Source: Komagataeibacter oboediens
GTDB taxonomy: Bacteria; Pseudomonadota; Alphaproteobacteria; Acetobacterales; Acetobacteraceae
Direction of reading: 5' to 3'
Assembly (NCBI RefSeq): GCF_003207815.1
Contig: NZ_NKTX01000001.1
Coordinates: forward strand, 186,001-250,000
DNA: 64,000 bases
Shown here piece after piece: positions 18,255-26,956 of the stretch. Position numbers and translations under genes: made by a program. Position 1 is the first letter of the stretch, and every line of letters begins with the position of its first letter. Below the pieces are notes generated by a model. It worked only from the letters and a program-made list of their open reading frames with translations, was not told the DNA's origin and made no database searches.

Positions 18255-18280
18255 AAAGGAGGCAGATCAAAGCCTCCTTT
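18255..18280. terminator. Hairpin terminator after the first OmpA-like gene
   Basis: AAAGGAGGC, an 8-base loop and GCCTCCTTT form a perfect stem followed by T-rich sequence on the plus side. It separates the OmpA gene from the GtrA-like gene. Confidence 0.65.
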
Positions 18281-18292
18281 CTTTTCTTTACA

Positions 18293-19387
18293 TTAATGCA
18301 GGATGATCTCGACGCGGCGGTTCTGCGGCTCACGCGTGTCGGGGCCGGTCGGCACCAGTGGGTGGGCTTCACCGTAACCATGGACGTCGATGGCGTTGGC
18401 GGGCACACCATCACGGATCAGTTCAGCCTTCACGCTGTCAGCACGACGCATGGACAGGCCAAGGTTGTACTTCTCACCGCGCGGACCCGGGTGGGCCGAG
18501 GTGTTGTCGGTGTAGCCATTGACTTCGATGCGGGTCGTCTGGACGTGGGTGGACGCCTGGGCGGCTTCTGCCACGATCTCACGCGAGCGGCCGGTAAGGG
18601 CTGCGCCGTCCCAGTCGAAGAACACCAGGTAGGTGCGGGCTGCGGTCGGTGCGGGCGGCACGACGGCAGGGGCCGGCGGCGGCGGCGGCGGCGCGCTGTT
18701 GAACGCGTAGCGGACACCGACGATGAACTGGTGGTTGAAGCGGTGATCGAAGCTGGCATGTCCCGAATCATACGGGCCGCTGGCGGTGTAATTGCCCATC
18801 GTGAAGGACGAGGGCTGGCCGATCATGCGGTATTCGGTGGTCATCTGCAGGCCAGGAATGCCGGGAATGTCATAGGCCGCACCAACAATGCCCTGATAGG
18901 CGAAGCCGCCCTTCGTGCCGCTCATGCTGCGACCGGGGGAGTTGCCCACCGTGACATCATGCGCGTTCTGCCACAGGTAGCCCGCACCAACACCGACGAA
19001 CGGCGTGACAGGCACGTCAATGTTGAACAGGCGCTTCAGGTCGATGTCATACAGCACGTTGACAAAGCCGCCATAGGACCGGTCGCTGCCCTTGTCACCG
19101 CGGGTCTCGCTGTAGATCTCGGACCAGTTGTAGTCGCCTTCGACTTCCGCTCGCAGGCCGTTGCCGAAGCCCCAGCCAACCGCGCCAAAACCGGTCCAGC
19201 CGTGGCGGTGGCCCAGCTTTTCACGTCCCGGGCCGTCTTCCGTATCGGCGAAGTGACCGTGCTGGGTCTGTGTCAGGTTATAGCCGCCCCCGATATCAAC
19301 ATACGGGCCGGTAATGGTGGTGGCCTTGGCGGCCAGCGGTGTCGCGGCCAGCAGGCTAGTTGCCAGCAGGGCAGAGCGGAGACGCAT
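18293..19387 (-). CDS. OmpA-type outer-membrane protein, paralogue 1 (364 aa)
   Basis: A signal peptide (MRLRSALLATSLLAATPLAAKA) is followed by an eight-stranded beta-barrel of about 200 residues. A linker APPPPPPAPAVVPPAP follows, then an OmpA C-terminal peptidoglycan-binding domain (TYLVFFDWDG, GYTDNTS with the key Asp, SMRRADSV with the key Arg). It tethers the outer membrane to peptidoglycan. The first surface loop is His-rich. The ATG at 19387 is preceded by AGGAAGGAC. The peptidoglycan-binding half is identical at protein level to paralogue 2. It has its own promoter candidate and terminator, so it is likely monocistronic. Confidence 0.88.
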   Translation of the reverse strand: MRLRSALLATSLLAATPLAAKATTITGPYVDIGGGYNLTQTQHGHFADTEDGPGREKLGHRHGWTGFGAVGWGFGNGLRAEVEGDYNWSEIYSETRGDKGSDRSYGGFVNVLYDIDLKRLFNIDVPVTPFVGVGAGYLWQNAHDVTVGNSPGRSMSGTKGGFAYQGIVGAAYDIPGIPGLQMTTEYRMIGQPSSFTMGNYTASGPYDSGHASFDHRFNHQFIVGVRYAFNSAPPPPPPAPAVVPPAPTAARTYLVFFDWDGAALTGRSREIVAEAAQASTHVQTTRIEVNGYTDNTSAHPGPRGEKYNLGLSMRRADSVKAELIRDGVPANAIDVHGYGEAHPLVPTGPDTREPQNRRVEIILH

Positions 19388-19414
19388 ATGTTCGTCCTTC
19401 CTCACATTATTACT

Positions 19415-19437
19415 TCTTTATAGGGCACATCATGTGC
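19415..19437 (-). promoter_or_regulatory. Putative -10 box with adjacent 13-bp palindrome upstream of OmpA paralogue 1
   Basis: On the minus strand TATAAA (19422-19417) lies about 30 bp before the ATG. Two bases upstream sits the perfect palindrome GCACATGATGTGC (19425-19437) where the spacer and -35 would be. No good -35 box is seen. The palindrome may be an operator. Confidence 0.4.
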
Positions 19438-19616
19438 GGGATGCGTAAGCAATCAATCCATCCCCCTTAAACACAGTGTGTTGCCTGTGGTTGCGTCCAA
19501 TTTATGGCCACACAGCAGCATAAAGGTAACACCGGTGCTGCACCGAACGGGACAGAAACTTTTTCTATTTATTAACAAGTAAGTATGTGGGGAGCGTCCC
19601 ACTGGAAACAATACCC

Positions 19617-19656
19617 TAATAAAAGATTTAGAGTATTAATAAAAGATTTAGAGTAT
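19617..19656. repeat. Perfect tandem duplication of a 20-bp AT-rich unit
   Basis: TAATAAAAGATTTAGAGTAT occurs twice head to tail without any mismatch, between OmpA paralogues 1 and 2. Confidence 0.9.
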
Positions 19657-19716
19657 TTTGTGGCAGAAGGAACACGGGGCGTCGCGACTTGGTCCTGACC
19701 TTAAAACCCGGGCAAC

Positions 19717-19745
19717 AAAAAAAGGGAGCACAAAGTGCTCCCTTT
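19717..19745 (-). terminator. Rho-independent terminator after OmpA paralogue 2
   Basis: An 11-bp perfect stem (AAAGGGAGCAC, AAA loop, complement) is followed on the minus strand by a run of seven T, 24 bp after the stop. Confidence 0.92.
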
Positions 19746-19768
19746 CTTCTGAGACCGGTTGGTCGGGA

Positions 19769-20875
19769 TCAGTGCAGGATGATCTCGACGCGACGGTTCT
19801 GCGGCTCACGCGTGTCGGGGCCGGTCGGCACCAGCGGGTGGGCTTCACCGTAACCATGGACGTCGATGGCGTTGGCGGGCACACCATCACGGATCAGTTC
19901 AGCCTTCACGCTGTCAGCACGACGCATGGACAGGCCAAGGTTGTACTTCTCACCGCGCGGACCCGGGTGGGCCGAGGTGTTGTCGGTGTAGCCGTTGACC
20001 TCGATACGGGTCGTCTGGACGTGGGTGGACGCCTGGGCAGCTTCTGCCACGATCTCACGCGAGCGGCCGGTAAGGGCTGCGCCGTCCCAGTCGAAGAACA
20101 CCAGATAGGTGCGGGCTGCGGTCGGTGCGGGCGGCACGACGGCAGGGGCCGGCGGCGGCGGCGGCGGCGCGTTGTTGAACGCGTAGCGGACACCGACGAT
20201 GAACTCGTGGTTGAAGCGGTGATCGAAGCGCTCGGCGCTCGTGTAGCCACCACCGGAAGCGTGGATGTTGCCCATCCCGAAGTCTTCAACCTGACCAACC
20301 ATGCGGTATTCGGTGGTCATCTGCAGGCCAGACACGCCCGGGATGTCGTAGGCCGCACCGACGATACCCTGATAGGCGAAGCTGCCGTTCGTGCCCTTCA
20401 TCTGGGCGCCGGAGGACATGCCCGTGACATTCGCGTTTTCCCACAGGTAACCGGCACCGGCACCGACGAACGGCGTGACAGGCACGTCGATGTTGAACAG
20501 ACGCTTCAGGTCGATGTCATACAGCACGTTGACGAAGCCGCCATACGAACGGTCATGGCCCTTGGTCTTCTCGGAACCGACGCTGTTGATGGCGGTCCAG
20601 CTGTAGGCACCTTCGACTTCGGCGCGCAGGCCGTTACCGAAACCCCAGCCAACATTGGCGAAGCCGGTCCAGCCATGGCCGTGGCGGACATGTGCGCCAC
20701 CGTCATCGTTGCCGTTCTGGCCATTCTTGATGTCAGCATCATGCATATGCTGGGTCTGGGTCAGGTCATAACCACCGCCGATGCCAACATACGGGCCGGT
20801 GATGGTGGTTGCCTTGGCGGCGAAAGGTGCCGCTGCCAGCAGGCTGGTAGCCAGTAACGCTGCGCGTAGACGCAT
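19769..20875 (-). CDS. OmpA-type outer-membrane protein, paralogue 2 (368 aa)
   Basis: It has the same architecture as its neighbours: signal peptide (MRLRAALLATSLLAAAPFAAKA), barrel, Pro-rich linker, and OmpA C-terminal peptidoglycan-binding domain with the GYTD and MRRAD motifs. The first surface loop (TQTQHMHDADIK to HVRHGHGW) contains several His residues and differs from paralogues 1 and 3 in sequence and length, while barrel strands are conserved. AAGGA lies 10 bp before the ATG. A GGGCAA/TTGCCC hairpin at 20927-20943 falls in the 5' leader. The 3' 440 bp differ from paralogue 1 at only about nine sites by eye. Confidence 0.88.
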   Translation of the reverse strand: MRLRAALLATSLLAAAPFAAKATTITGPYVGIGGGYDLTQTQHMHDADIKNGQNGNDDGGAHVRHGHGWTGFANVGWGFGNGLRAEVEGAYSWTAINSVGSEKTKGHDRSYGGFVNVLYDIDLKRLFNIDVPVTPFVGAGAGYLWENANVTGMSSGAQMKGTNGSFAYQGIVGAAYDIPGVSGLQMTTEYRMVGQVEDFGMGNIHASGGGYTSAERFDHRFNHEFIVGVRYAFNNAPPPPPPAPAVVPPAPTAARTYLVFFDWDGAALTGRSREIVAEAAQASTHVQTTRIEVNGYTDNTSAHPGPRGEKYNLGLSMRRADSVKAELIRDGVPANAIDVHGYGEAHPLVPTGPDTREPQNRRVEIILH

Positions 20876-21220
20876 GTTTCAGTCCTTAACTCTGTTGTTG
20901 CAGGGCAAAGCCCCATCTTGTGGTTCGGGCAATGGATTTGCCCCGAGACAGGGCAGCCTGAGATTACCCGCAAGCTATGATGCGGGGATTAGCCTGTCTG
21001 GACCGACTTGAGAATGGGCAAAATGCCGCATGCCCATGAGGTGTGGCGAAAAACACACATATCTTTCAGGGCTGTTTGGCAAGTTCCGTGAAAAGTCCCG
21101 ATTTTATAAGGTTTTTTTGGAAGTCCGATATTAGACCCATTTATTTTGCATAGGACAGTACCGGAAACCGAAGGGCTGGTTTTTACGCCTGACGCGTCCC
21201 AAAACGATTCGATATGGAAA

Positions 21221-21241
21221 GGGGGAGCCGTGTGCTCCCCC
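21221..21241 (-). terminator. Hairpin terminator after OmpA paralogue 3
   Basis: GGGGGAGC and GCTCCCCC with a 5-base loop, followed on the minus strand by CCTTTCC-type sequence. The rest of 20876-21220 is leader of paralogue 2, AT-rich around 21090-21150, without a gene. Confidence 0.7.
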
Positions 21242-21283
21242 TCGTGAATGTCCGTATTTATCAATTTATTACAGAACACGCCG

Positions 21284-22507
21284 TCAGTGCAGGATGATCT
21301 CGACACGGCGGTTCTGGGGTTCGCGTGTGTCAGGCCCGGTGGGCACCAGCGGGTGGGCTTCGCCATAGCCGTGAATGTCGATGCCGCTGGCCGGGACACC
21401 ATCACGGATCAGTTCGGCCTTCACGCTGTCCGCGCGGCGCATGGACAGGCCCATGTTGTACTGTTCGCCACGGGGGCCGGGATGGGCGGCGGAATTGTCG
21501 GTGTAGCCATTGACCTCGATACGGGTTGTCTGGACGTGGGTGGACGCCTGGGCTGCCTGCGCCACGATCTCACGCGAGCGACCGGTCAGGGCGGCACCGT
21601 CCCAGTCAAAGAACACCAGATAGGTGCGCGCCGCAGTCGGCGCGGGCGGCACGACGGTGGGTGCGGGCGGCGGCGGCGGCGGGGCATGGTTGAACGCGTA
21701 CCGTACGCCGACAATGAACTGGTGGTTGAACCGGTGGTCATAGCGCAGGTTGTTATGGTCGGACGCGGGGTCGTTCACGCGCTGGTTGATATTGCCCATC
21801 GCGAAGGATTCCACCTGCCCGATCATGCGGTATTCGGTGGTCATCTGCAGGCCCTGCACGCCGGGAATGTCATAGGCTGCGCCAACAATGCCCTGATAGG
21901 CGAAGCTGCCATTCGTGCCGTCCTGGCTGACGGTTGCCGTGCCGCCGGGCCTGATGCCACCGGGAACGACGGTGCTGGCGTTCACGTTCTGCCACAGGTA
22001 ACCGGCACCGACACCGACACCGACAAACGGCGTGACGGGCACATCGATGCCGAACAGGCGCTTGAGGTCGATGTCATACAGCACGTTGACGAATCCGCCA
22101 TATGACCGGTCGCTGCCGTTGGTCCGGCCGCTGACGTGGCTGCCGGTGCCGTAGGCCGCGCTGTACCCGGTCAGCGCCGACCAGTTATAGACCCCTTCGA
22201 TTTCCGCACGCAGGCCGTTGCCGAATCCCCAGCCGAAGTTGGCGAACCCGGTCCAGCCATCGCCATGCTGCATGCGTTCGCGCGAATGGGCGTCGTACAG
22301 GTTCCGCGCATTCACCGCCGGATCATTTCTGATCTTCCCGCTCTCGCTCTCATACGTGTCACGGTCAAAGCCATGGGCATGCTGGGTCTGGGTCAGGTCA
22401 TAGCCGCCGCCAATGCCGACATACGGCCCTGTTATCGTTGTGGCCATGGCGGTGCCCAAGGGTGCCGCGCCAAGTGTAGTCGCCAGTAATGCCGCGCGAA
22501 GACGCAT
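21284..22507 (-). CDS. OmpA-type outer-membrane protein, paralogue 3 (407 aa)
   Basis: This is the largest of the three paralogues. Signal peptide MRLRAALLATTLGAAPLGTAMA, barrel with longer loops (an extra acidic/basic stretch RDTYESESGKIRND in loop 1 and further insertions later), linker PPPPPPAPTVVPPAP, and the same OmpA C-terminal domain with a few substitutions (AQAAQ, NSAAH, EQYNMG). ATG 22507 is preceded by AAGGACGGG. It is more distant from 1 and 2 than they are from each other, so it likely reflects the older duplication. The upstream 280 bp to the aroKB stop hold no gene. Confidence 0.87.
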   Translation of the reverse strand: MRLRAALLATTLGAAPLGTAMATTITGPYVGIGGGYDLTQTQHAHGFDRDTYESESGKIRNDPAVNARNLYDAHSRERMQHGDGWTGFANFGWGFGNGLRAEIEGVYNWSALTGYSAAYGTGSHVSGRTNGSDRSYGGFVNVLYDIDLKRLFGIDVPVTPFVGVGVGAGYLWQNVNASTVVPGGIRPGGTATVSQDGTNGSFAYQGIVGAAYDIPGVQGLQMTTEYRMIGQVESFAMGNINQRVNDPASDHNNLRYDHRFNHQFIVGVRYAFNHAPPPPPPAPTVVPPAPTAARTYLVFFDWDGAALTGRSREIVAQAAQASTHVQTTRIEVNGYTDNSAAHPGPRGEQYNMGLSMRRADSVKAELIRDGVPASGIDIHGYGEAHPLVPTGPDTREPQNRRVEIILH

Positions 22508-22784
22508 ATTCCCGTCCTTAAGATACTTGATCAGACGCCTTCTTTTTTGTGGAGATGGGGGCATGTTCCACACTGGCCTGATGCATGTTGATACAATTGG
22601 CCCATGGGCCGTTGTCGCAATGCCAGCGGAAGGGTGCGGAAGCGGGAATGCCGGGCAACCTGCCCGCACCCGATCCATGGCTGGATCGTTGTGCGGGGCA
22701 AAGGTTGAGATAATATTAAATGCCCCTTTGCCGCCGGATGGCAGGGCAGGGACGTTGTAAAAATATCACACGGACGTGTTGGGG

Positions 22785-24518
22785 TCAGGGCGTGCAGCCA
22801 TCCGCGCGCAGTATCTCCAGCACGACGTCATCGGGCACGTCACGGCAGGTAAAGGCCCGGCCAATGCCGCGGACCAGTACGAAAGACAGACGGCCATCGC
22901 GCATCTTCTTGTCGCGCTGCATGTTGCGAACCAGCTGGGCGGCAGAGAAATTCCGACCCGTATCGCTGATCCGTGCGGGCATGGACAGGCGTTCGAGGTG
23001 ACGGGTCACGCGCTCAAGGTCTTCCGCCGGGCAGTAACCCAGCCGGACCGACAGCATGAACGCCAGCCGCAGCCCGATGGACACGGCCTCCCCATGCAGC
23101 AGGCTGCCATTATAGCCCATTTCCGCCTCCAGCGCGTGGCCGAAGGTATGGCCGAGGTTGAGCAGCGCACGGCCATCGGCCTTGCGTTCCTCGCGCTCAT
23201 CGGCAACCACCACGCGCGCCTTGAACGCGCAGGCCATGCGGATGGCTTCGGCCTGCATGGCCGGATCGCCCGCCAGCACCGCTGCCCCGTGGCGTTCGCA
23301 CCAGTCGAACAGCGCGGCATCGCCCAGCAGCCCCGACTTGACGATTTCGGCATAGCCCGCGCGCAGTTCGCGCACCGGCAGGGTGGCCAGGGTCGATGTA
23401 TCGGCCAGCACCGCGATGGGCTGGTGGAATGCCCCCAGCAGGTTCTTGCCAAACGGTGTGTTGATGCCGGTCTTGCCCCCCACGGACGAATCCACCTGCG
23501 ACAGCAGCGTTGTCGGGATCTGCACGAAGGGCAGGCCACGCAGCGTGGTGGCAGCACAGAATCCGGCCAGGTCCCCCACCACGCCACCGCCCAGCGCCAC
23601 GACCGTGGTGCCGCGTTCGACATGCGCTTCCAGCAGGGCGTTGGTCACGCGTTCGTACATGCCGATGGTCTTTGACCCTTCCCCGGGGGGAATGGTGATG
23701 ACCTCCGCACGGATTCCGGTTTCCTCCAGCCCTTCCAGCAGCCGGGGCAGGTGCAGGGGGGAAACCGTTTCGTCCGTCAGGATCATCACGCGTTTCTGCG
23801 GCAGGACGGGGGCCAGCAGCGCGCCGGCGCGACGGATCACGTCGGGACCGATCACGACCTCATAGCTGGCGCGGTCCAGCCGTACGGGCACCCGCAGCGG
23901 CTGCCGGTTATGCTTCAGGGCCTGAATGACATGGTCGGCGCTGTGTTCCACGTTATCGTCTCCACAATCCACGATGATATCGGCCTCGGCATAGACCGGA
24001 TGGCGCAGGCGCATAAGGTCCGCCAGTACCGCATGCGGCGGGGCGGCATTCAGCAGGGGGCGGTGCGTGCGGTCCGCCACGCGCTGCACCAGCACCGGCA
24101 GCGGGCAGCGCAGCCAGATGGAAACGGCATGCTCGCGCACGCTCGCCCGCGTGCGGGAATCCATGAATGCGCCCCCGCCCGTCGCCAGCACCACGGGCGG
24201 CCCGGACAGCAGGCGGCGGATGACCAGCCGTTCCCCCCGGCGGAATTCGGGTTCGCCGTATTTGTGGAACAGGTCAGCGATGGTGCAGCCGGCGGCGCGT
24301 TCGATTTCCTCATCCGAATCGACAAACGGCACTCCCAGCCGCGCGGCGAGGATGCGGCCGATCGTCGTTTTCCCTGCGCCCATAAGCCCGACCAGCACGA
24401 TGGTGCGCCCGCTGCCCGCCTGTCGTGGCCTGGCGGGGCCGACGGCATTGAGGTCAAGCGGGATGGCGCGCGATGGCGTGGCCGGACCGGGCCGGTCGGG
24501 GGGAATCTGGCGTGACAT
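22785..24518 (-). CDS. aroKB: Bifunctional shikimate kinase / 3-dehydroquinate synthase
   Basis: One 577-aa chain carries two shikimate-pathway enzymes. Residues about 38-205 are shikimate kinase: Walker A GLMGAGKT (44-51), DSDEEIE for shikimate, GGGAF, and the lid Arg in RTHRPLL. Residues about 215-577 are dehydroquinate synthase: NAD-binding [19 protein letters not shown], and zinc ligands E391 (GYAEIVKSG), H457 (NLGHTFGH) and H475 (LLHGEAVS). The two often lie next to each other as separate genes in proteobacteria; here they are fused with no frameshift. ATG 24518 gives a short Pro-rich N-terminal tail. It catalyses steps 2 and 5 of chorismate synthesis and so works with AroG. Confidence 0.95.
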   Translation of the reverse strand: MSRQIPPDRPGPATPSRAIPLDLNAVGPARPRQAGSGRTIVLVGLMGAGKTTIGRILAARLGVPFVDSDEEIERAAGCTIADLFHKYGEPEFRRGERLVIRRLLSGPPVVLATGGGAFMDSRTRASVREHAVSIWLRCPLPVLVQRVADRTHRPLLNAAPPHAVLADLMRLRHPVYAEADIIVDCGDDNVEHSADHVIQALKHNRQPLRVPVRLDRASYEVVIGPDVIRRAGALLAPVLPQKRVMILTDETVSPLHLPRLLEGLEETGIRAEVITIPPGEGSKTIGMYERVTNALLEAHVERGTTVVALGGGVVGDLAGFCAATTLRGLPFVQIPTTLLSQVDSSVGGKTGINTPFGKNLLGAFHQPIAVLADTSTLATLPVRELRAGYAEIVKSGLLGDAALFDWCERHGAAVLAGDPAMQAEAIRMACAFKARVVVADEREERKADGRALLNLGHTFGHALEAEMGYNGSLLHGEAVSIGLRLAFMLSVRLGYCPAEDLERVTRHLERLSMPARISDTGRNFSAAQLVRNMQRDKKMRDGRLSFVLVRGIGRAFTCRDVPDDVVLEILRADGCTP

Positions 24519-24648
24519 GGCGCGCAACCTAACATACAGCAGGACGGAACCGGTAGAGTCCGCACGAACGCCCGGCCATGCGCGCAAAAGCGTGTATCCG
24601 GTCCGGATTGTGGATGGCCGGGGTGTGCAGGATATGGGAAGCGGTTGG

Positions 24649-24870
24649 ATGATCCGTATTGTTATTGCCGTGATGGGCGTTCTGGTCGTGTGTGGGGTAG
24701 GGGGATTCTTCTCGCTGGGTGCCTTTCCGCCTGCGTTGGTGCAGCAGGATGTGCACAAGGATATCGCCTTTGCCGCCCCCGTGGCGCCGGCCCCCGCGCC
24801 GCTGGGCATGCCTGCGGCCCTGCCCGTGGCACCGCTGGCCCCGGTCGCAGCCCCAACCGCTGCGCAGTAA
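24649..24870 (+). CDS. Small membrane or exported protein with Pro/Ala-rich tail (73 aa)
   Basis: The protein begins [21 protein letters not shown], a single hydrophobic helix that can be a signal or anchor. Its tail is made almost only of Ala, Pro, Val and Leu ([18 protein letters not shown]). GGAAG precedes ATG 24649 at good spacing; ATG 24634 is an alternative. It lies 12 bp before xerD on the same strand, so it may be cotranscribed. The biased tail makes the coding call uncertain, and no function is known. Confidence 0.5.
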   Translation: MIRIVIAVMGVLVVCGVGGFFSLGAFPPALVQQDVHKDIAFAAPVAPAPAPLGMPAALPVAPLAPVAAPTAAQ

Positions 24871-24882
24871 GCGGCAGGCCCC

Positions 24883-25800
24883 ATGGTCGGGAACGCGGTT
24901 GACGCCTTTCTGGAAATGCAGGCGGCCGAGCGCGGGGCGGCGCTGAATACCATCCAGGCCTACGCCCGTGACCTGGAGGACATGACCGGAGCGCTGCATG
25001 CGCGCGGTGTCTCCGCGCTGGATGCGGGGGAGGCGGACCTGCGTGACTACCTGTCCGGTCTGGCGCGGCAGGGGCTGGCCCCCCGCACGCAGGCCCGCAG
25101 GCTGTCCTGCATCAAGCAGTATTTCCTGTTCCTTGCCCGTGAGGAACTGCGGCCCGACAACCCCGCCGCCCTGCTGGACGCCCCGCGTCTGGACATGACC
25201 CTGCCGCGTTTCCTGTCGGAAGCGGAGGTCACGGCGCTTCTGGCGGCGTGTGAGCCTGAAAATGATGCGACACCCGCCCGCAGGCGCAGGCTGCTTGTGG
25301 CGCGGGCCGCGCTGGAAATGCTGTATGCATCGGGGCTGCGCATATCCGAACTGCTGTCGCTGCCGCGCCGCGCGCTGGATGCGGCGCCGGGCATGATGCT
25401 GGTGCGCGGCAAGGGCGGGCGCGAACGCATGGTGCCCATGTCCGCCCGCGCCCGCGCCGCCGCCCGTGCGTTGATGGACATGGATTCCGCGCGGAAAAGT
25501 CCCTACCTGTTTCCCGGTCGCGGCCCCGCCCGGCCCATGACGCGGCAGGGCTTTGACCGGATCCTGCATGATGTGGCGCTGCGGGCGGGGCTGGACCCGC
25601 AGCGGCTGTCGCCCCATGTGCTGCGGCATTCCTTCGCCACGCACCTGCTGGCCCATGGGGCGGACCTGCGGGCGCTGCAGGTGCTGCTGGGCCATGCCGA
25701 CATCGCCACCACCCAGATCTATACCCATGTGATGCTTGACCGCCTGCGCGACGCGGTGGCGCAGCATCATCCGCTGTCCGGCGCGGACGGGCGTGGATAA
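24883..25800 (+). CDS. xerD: Site-specific tyrosine recombinase XerD
   Basis: The 305-aa recombinase resolves chromosome dimers at dif together with XerC and FtsK. The N-terminal SAM-like core-binding domain is followed by the catalytic domain with the full pentad: R153 (SGLRISE), K177 (RGKGGRER), H245 and R248 (HVLRHSF), H271 ([10 protein letters not shown]) and the nucleophile Y280 (IYTH). It is a housekeeping Xer protein rather than a phage integrase, given its size, the absence of any island around it, and its position beside accA and aroKB, an order seen in related alphaproteobacteria. XerD is preferred over XerC by overall sequence feel. Confidence 0.9.
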   Translation: MVGNAVDAFLEMQAAERGAALNTIQAYARDLEDMTGALHARGVSALDAGEADLRDYLSGLARQGLAPRTQARRLSCIKQYFLFLAREELRPDNPAALLDAPRLDMTLPRFLSEAEVTALLAACEPENDATPARRRRLLVARAALEMLYASGLRISELLSLPRRALDAAPGMMLVRGKGGRERMVPMSARARAAARALMDMDSARKSPYLFPGRGPARPMTRQGFDRILHDVALRAGLDPQRLSPHVLRHSFATHLLAHGADLRALQVLLGHADIATTQIYTHVMLDRLRDAVAQHHPLSGADGRG

Positions 25801-25871
25801 AAATGCATGGCAGGGCGGATTCCCTGCGTGAAAATGTTTGGCTGGCGTGCAGGCTGTGCTATCGGCAGCGC

Positions 25872-26828
25872 ATGCGCCAGTTTCTAGATTTCGAAAAGTC
25901 GGTCGCCGAACTTGAGAACAAGATCGACGAGCTTCGCAGGATGTCCGGTCCGGACGGGATCAACATCGCCGAAGAGATCACCCGGTTGAGTGAAAAAGCC
26001 GACCGGCAGTTGCGTGCGGCCTATGCCAAGCTGACGCCGTGGCAGAAGGTGCAGGTGGCCCGCCATGCCCAGCGCCCGCATACGATTGATTACATCAATG
26101 CGCTGATAACCGAATTCGCCCCGCTGGCCGGTGACCGGCTGTTTGGCGATGACAAGGCCATCATTGGCGGTATCGGCCGGTTCAAGGGTACGCCGGTAGT
26201 GGTGATCGGAACCGAACGCGGGGCCGAGATCGAAACGCGGCTCAAGCATAATTTCGGCATGGCCCGGCCCGAAGGCTATCGCAAGGCGCAGCGTCTGATG
26301 AAGCTGGCCGGGCGATTCGGCCTGCCGGTCCTGACCTTCATCGACACGTCCGGCGCATGGCCGGGGATCGATGCGGAAGCGCGCGGGCAGGCGGAAGCCA
26401 TCGCGCGCTCCATTGAAACCTGCCTGAACGTGCCGGTGCCGGTGATTGCCACCGTCATTGGCGAAGGTGGGTCAGGCGGTGCCGTGGCGCTGGGTGCGGG
26501 CGACCGGGTGATGATGCTGGAACATGCCATCTATTCCGTGATCTCGCCCGAGGCCTGTGCTTCCATCCTGTGGCGTGATCCCAAGCAGGCTTCCACGGCG
26601 GCGGATGCACTCAAGCTGACGGCGCAGGACCTGCTGCAGTTGCGCCTGATCGACCGCATCATTCCCGAACCGCTGGGTGGCGCGCAGCGCGAACCTGCCG
26701 CCGCGATTCGCGCGGTGGGCGACGCCATTGCGGCGGAACTGCCGGGCCTGCAGGCCAAGGACCCTGTTCTGCTCAAGGCGCAGCGGCGTGAAAAATTCCT
26801 CGCCATGGGGCGTGAAGCCGTCGCCTGA
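25872..26828 (+). CDS. accA: Acetyl-CoA carboxylase carboxyltransferase subunit alpha
   Basis: The 318-aa alpha subunit of the carboxyltransferase passes the carboxyl group from biotin to acetyl-CoA to make malonyl-CoA for fatty acids. It contains FEKSVAELENKIDELR at the N-terminus, GGIGRFKGTPVVVIGTERG, GEGGSGGAVALGAG and SPEACASILWRD, all typical. ATG 25872 matches the family start (MRQFLDFEK); an in-frame ATG 69 bp upstream gives an atypical tail. The ribosome-binding site is poor. The gene follows xerD by 71 bp. Confidence 0.96.
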   Translation: MRQFLDFEKSVAELENKIDELRRMSGPDGINIAEEITRLSEKADRQLRAAYAKLTPWQKVQVARHAQRPHTIDYINALITEFAPLAGDRLFGDDKAIIGGIGRFKGTPVVVIGTERGAEIETRLKHNFGMARPEGYRKAQRLMKLAGRFGLPVLTFIDTSGAWPGIDAEARGQAEAIARSIETCLNVPVPVIATVIGEGGSGGAVALGAGDRVMMLEHAIYSVISPEACASILWRDPKQASTAADALKLTAQDLLQLRLIDRIIPEPLGGAQREPAAAIRAVGDAIAAELPGLQAKDPVLLKAQRREKFLAMGREAVA

Positions 26829-26861
26829 CCTGCGCCGTTATGATGCTGTGAGCCGCGCTGG

Positions 26862-26913
26862 TAAAAGTTTTCGGGTGTCGCCTTTTTCAAAAAAGGCGAC
26901 ACCCAAACTTTTT
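26862..26913. repeat. Dispersed palindromic repeat, copy D, also a bidirectional terminator
   Basis: A nearly perfect 52-bp palindrome: AAAGTTT-GGGTGTCGCC-T-run, then A-run-GGCGACACCC-AAACTTT. The core stem is about 15 bp. It lies between the converging accA and CinA-type genes, where it can end both transcripts. It shares the TAAAAGTTTT...GGG...CGCCTTTTT layout of copies A-C. Confidence 0.8.
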
Positions 26914-26956
26914 ATGGTCTCCTGCTGCCTGCCGGGCAGGCGTTTCAGGCGACCCT

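Noticed and set aside
18176-22105. Long plus-strand open frames antisense to each of the three OmpA-like genes
   Set aside because: They resemble each other only because the OmpA genes do. Sequence is typical of reversed codon usage, and no start site or domain is convincing.
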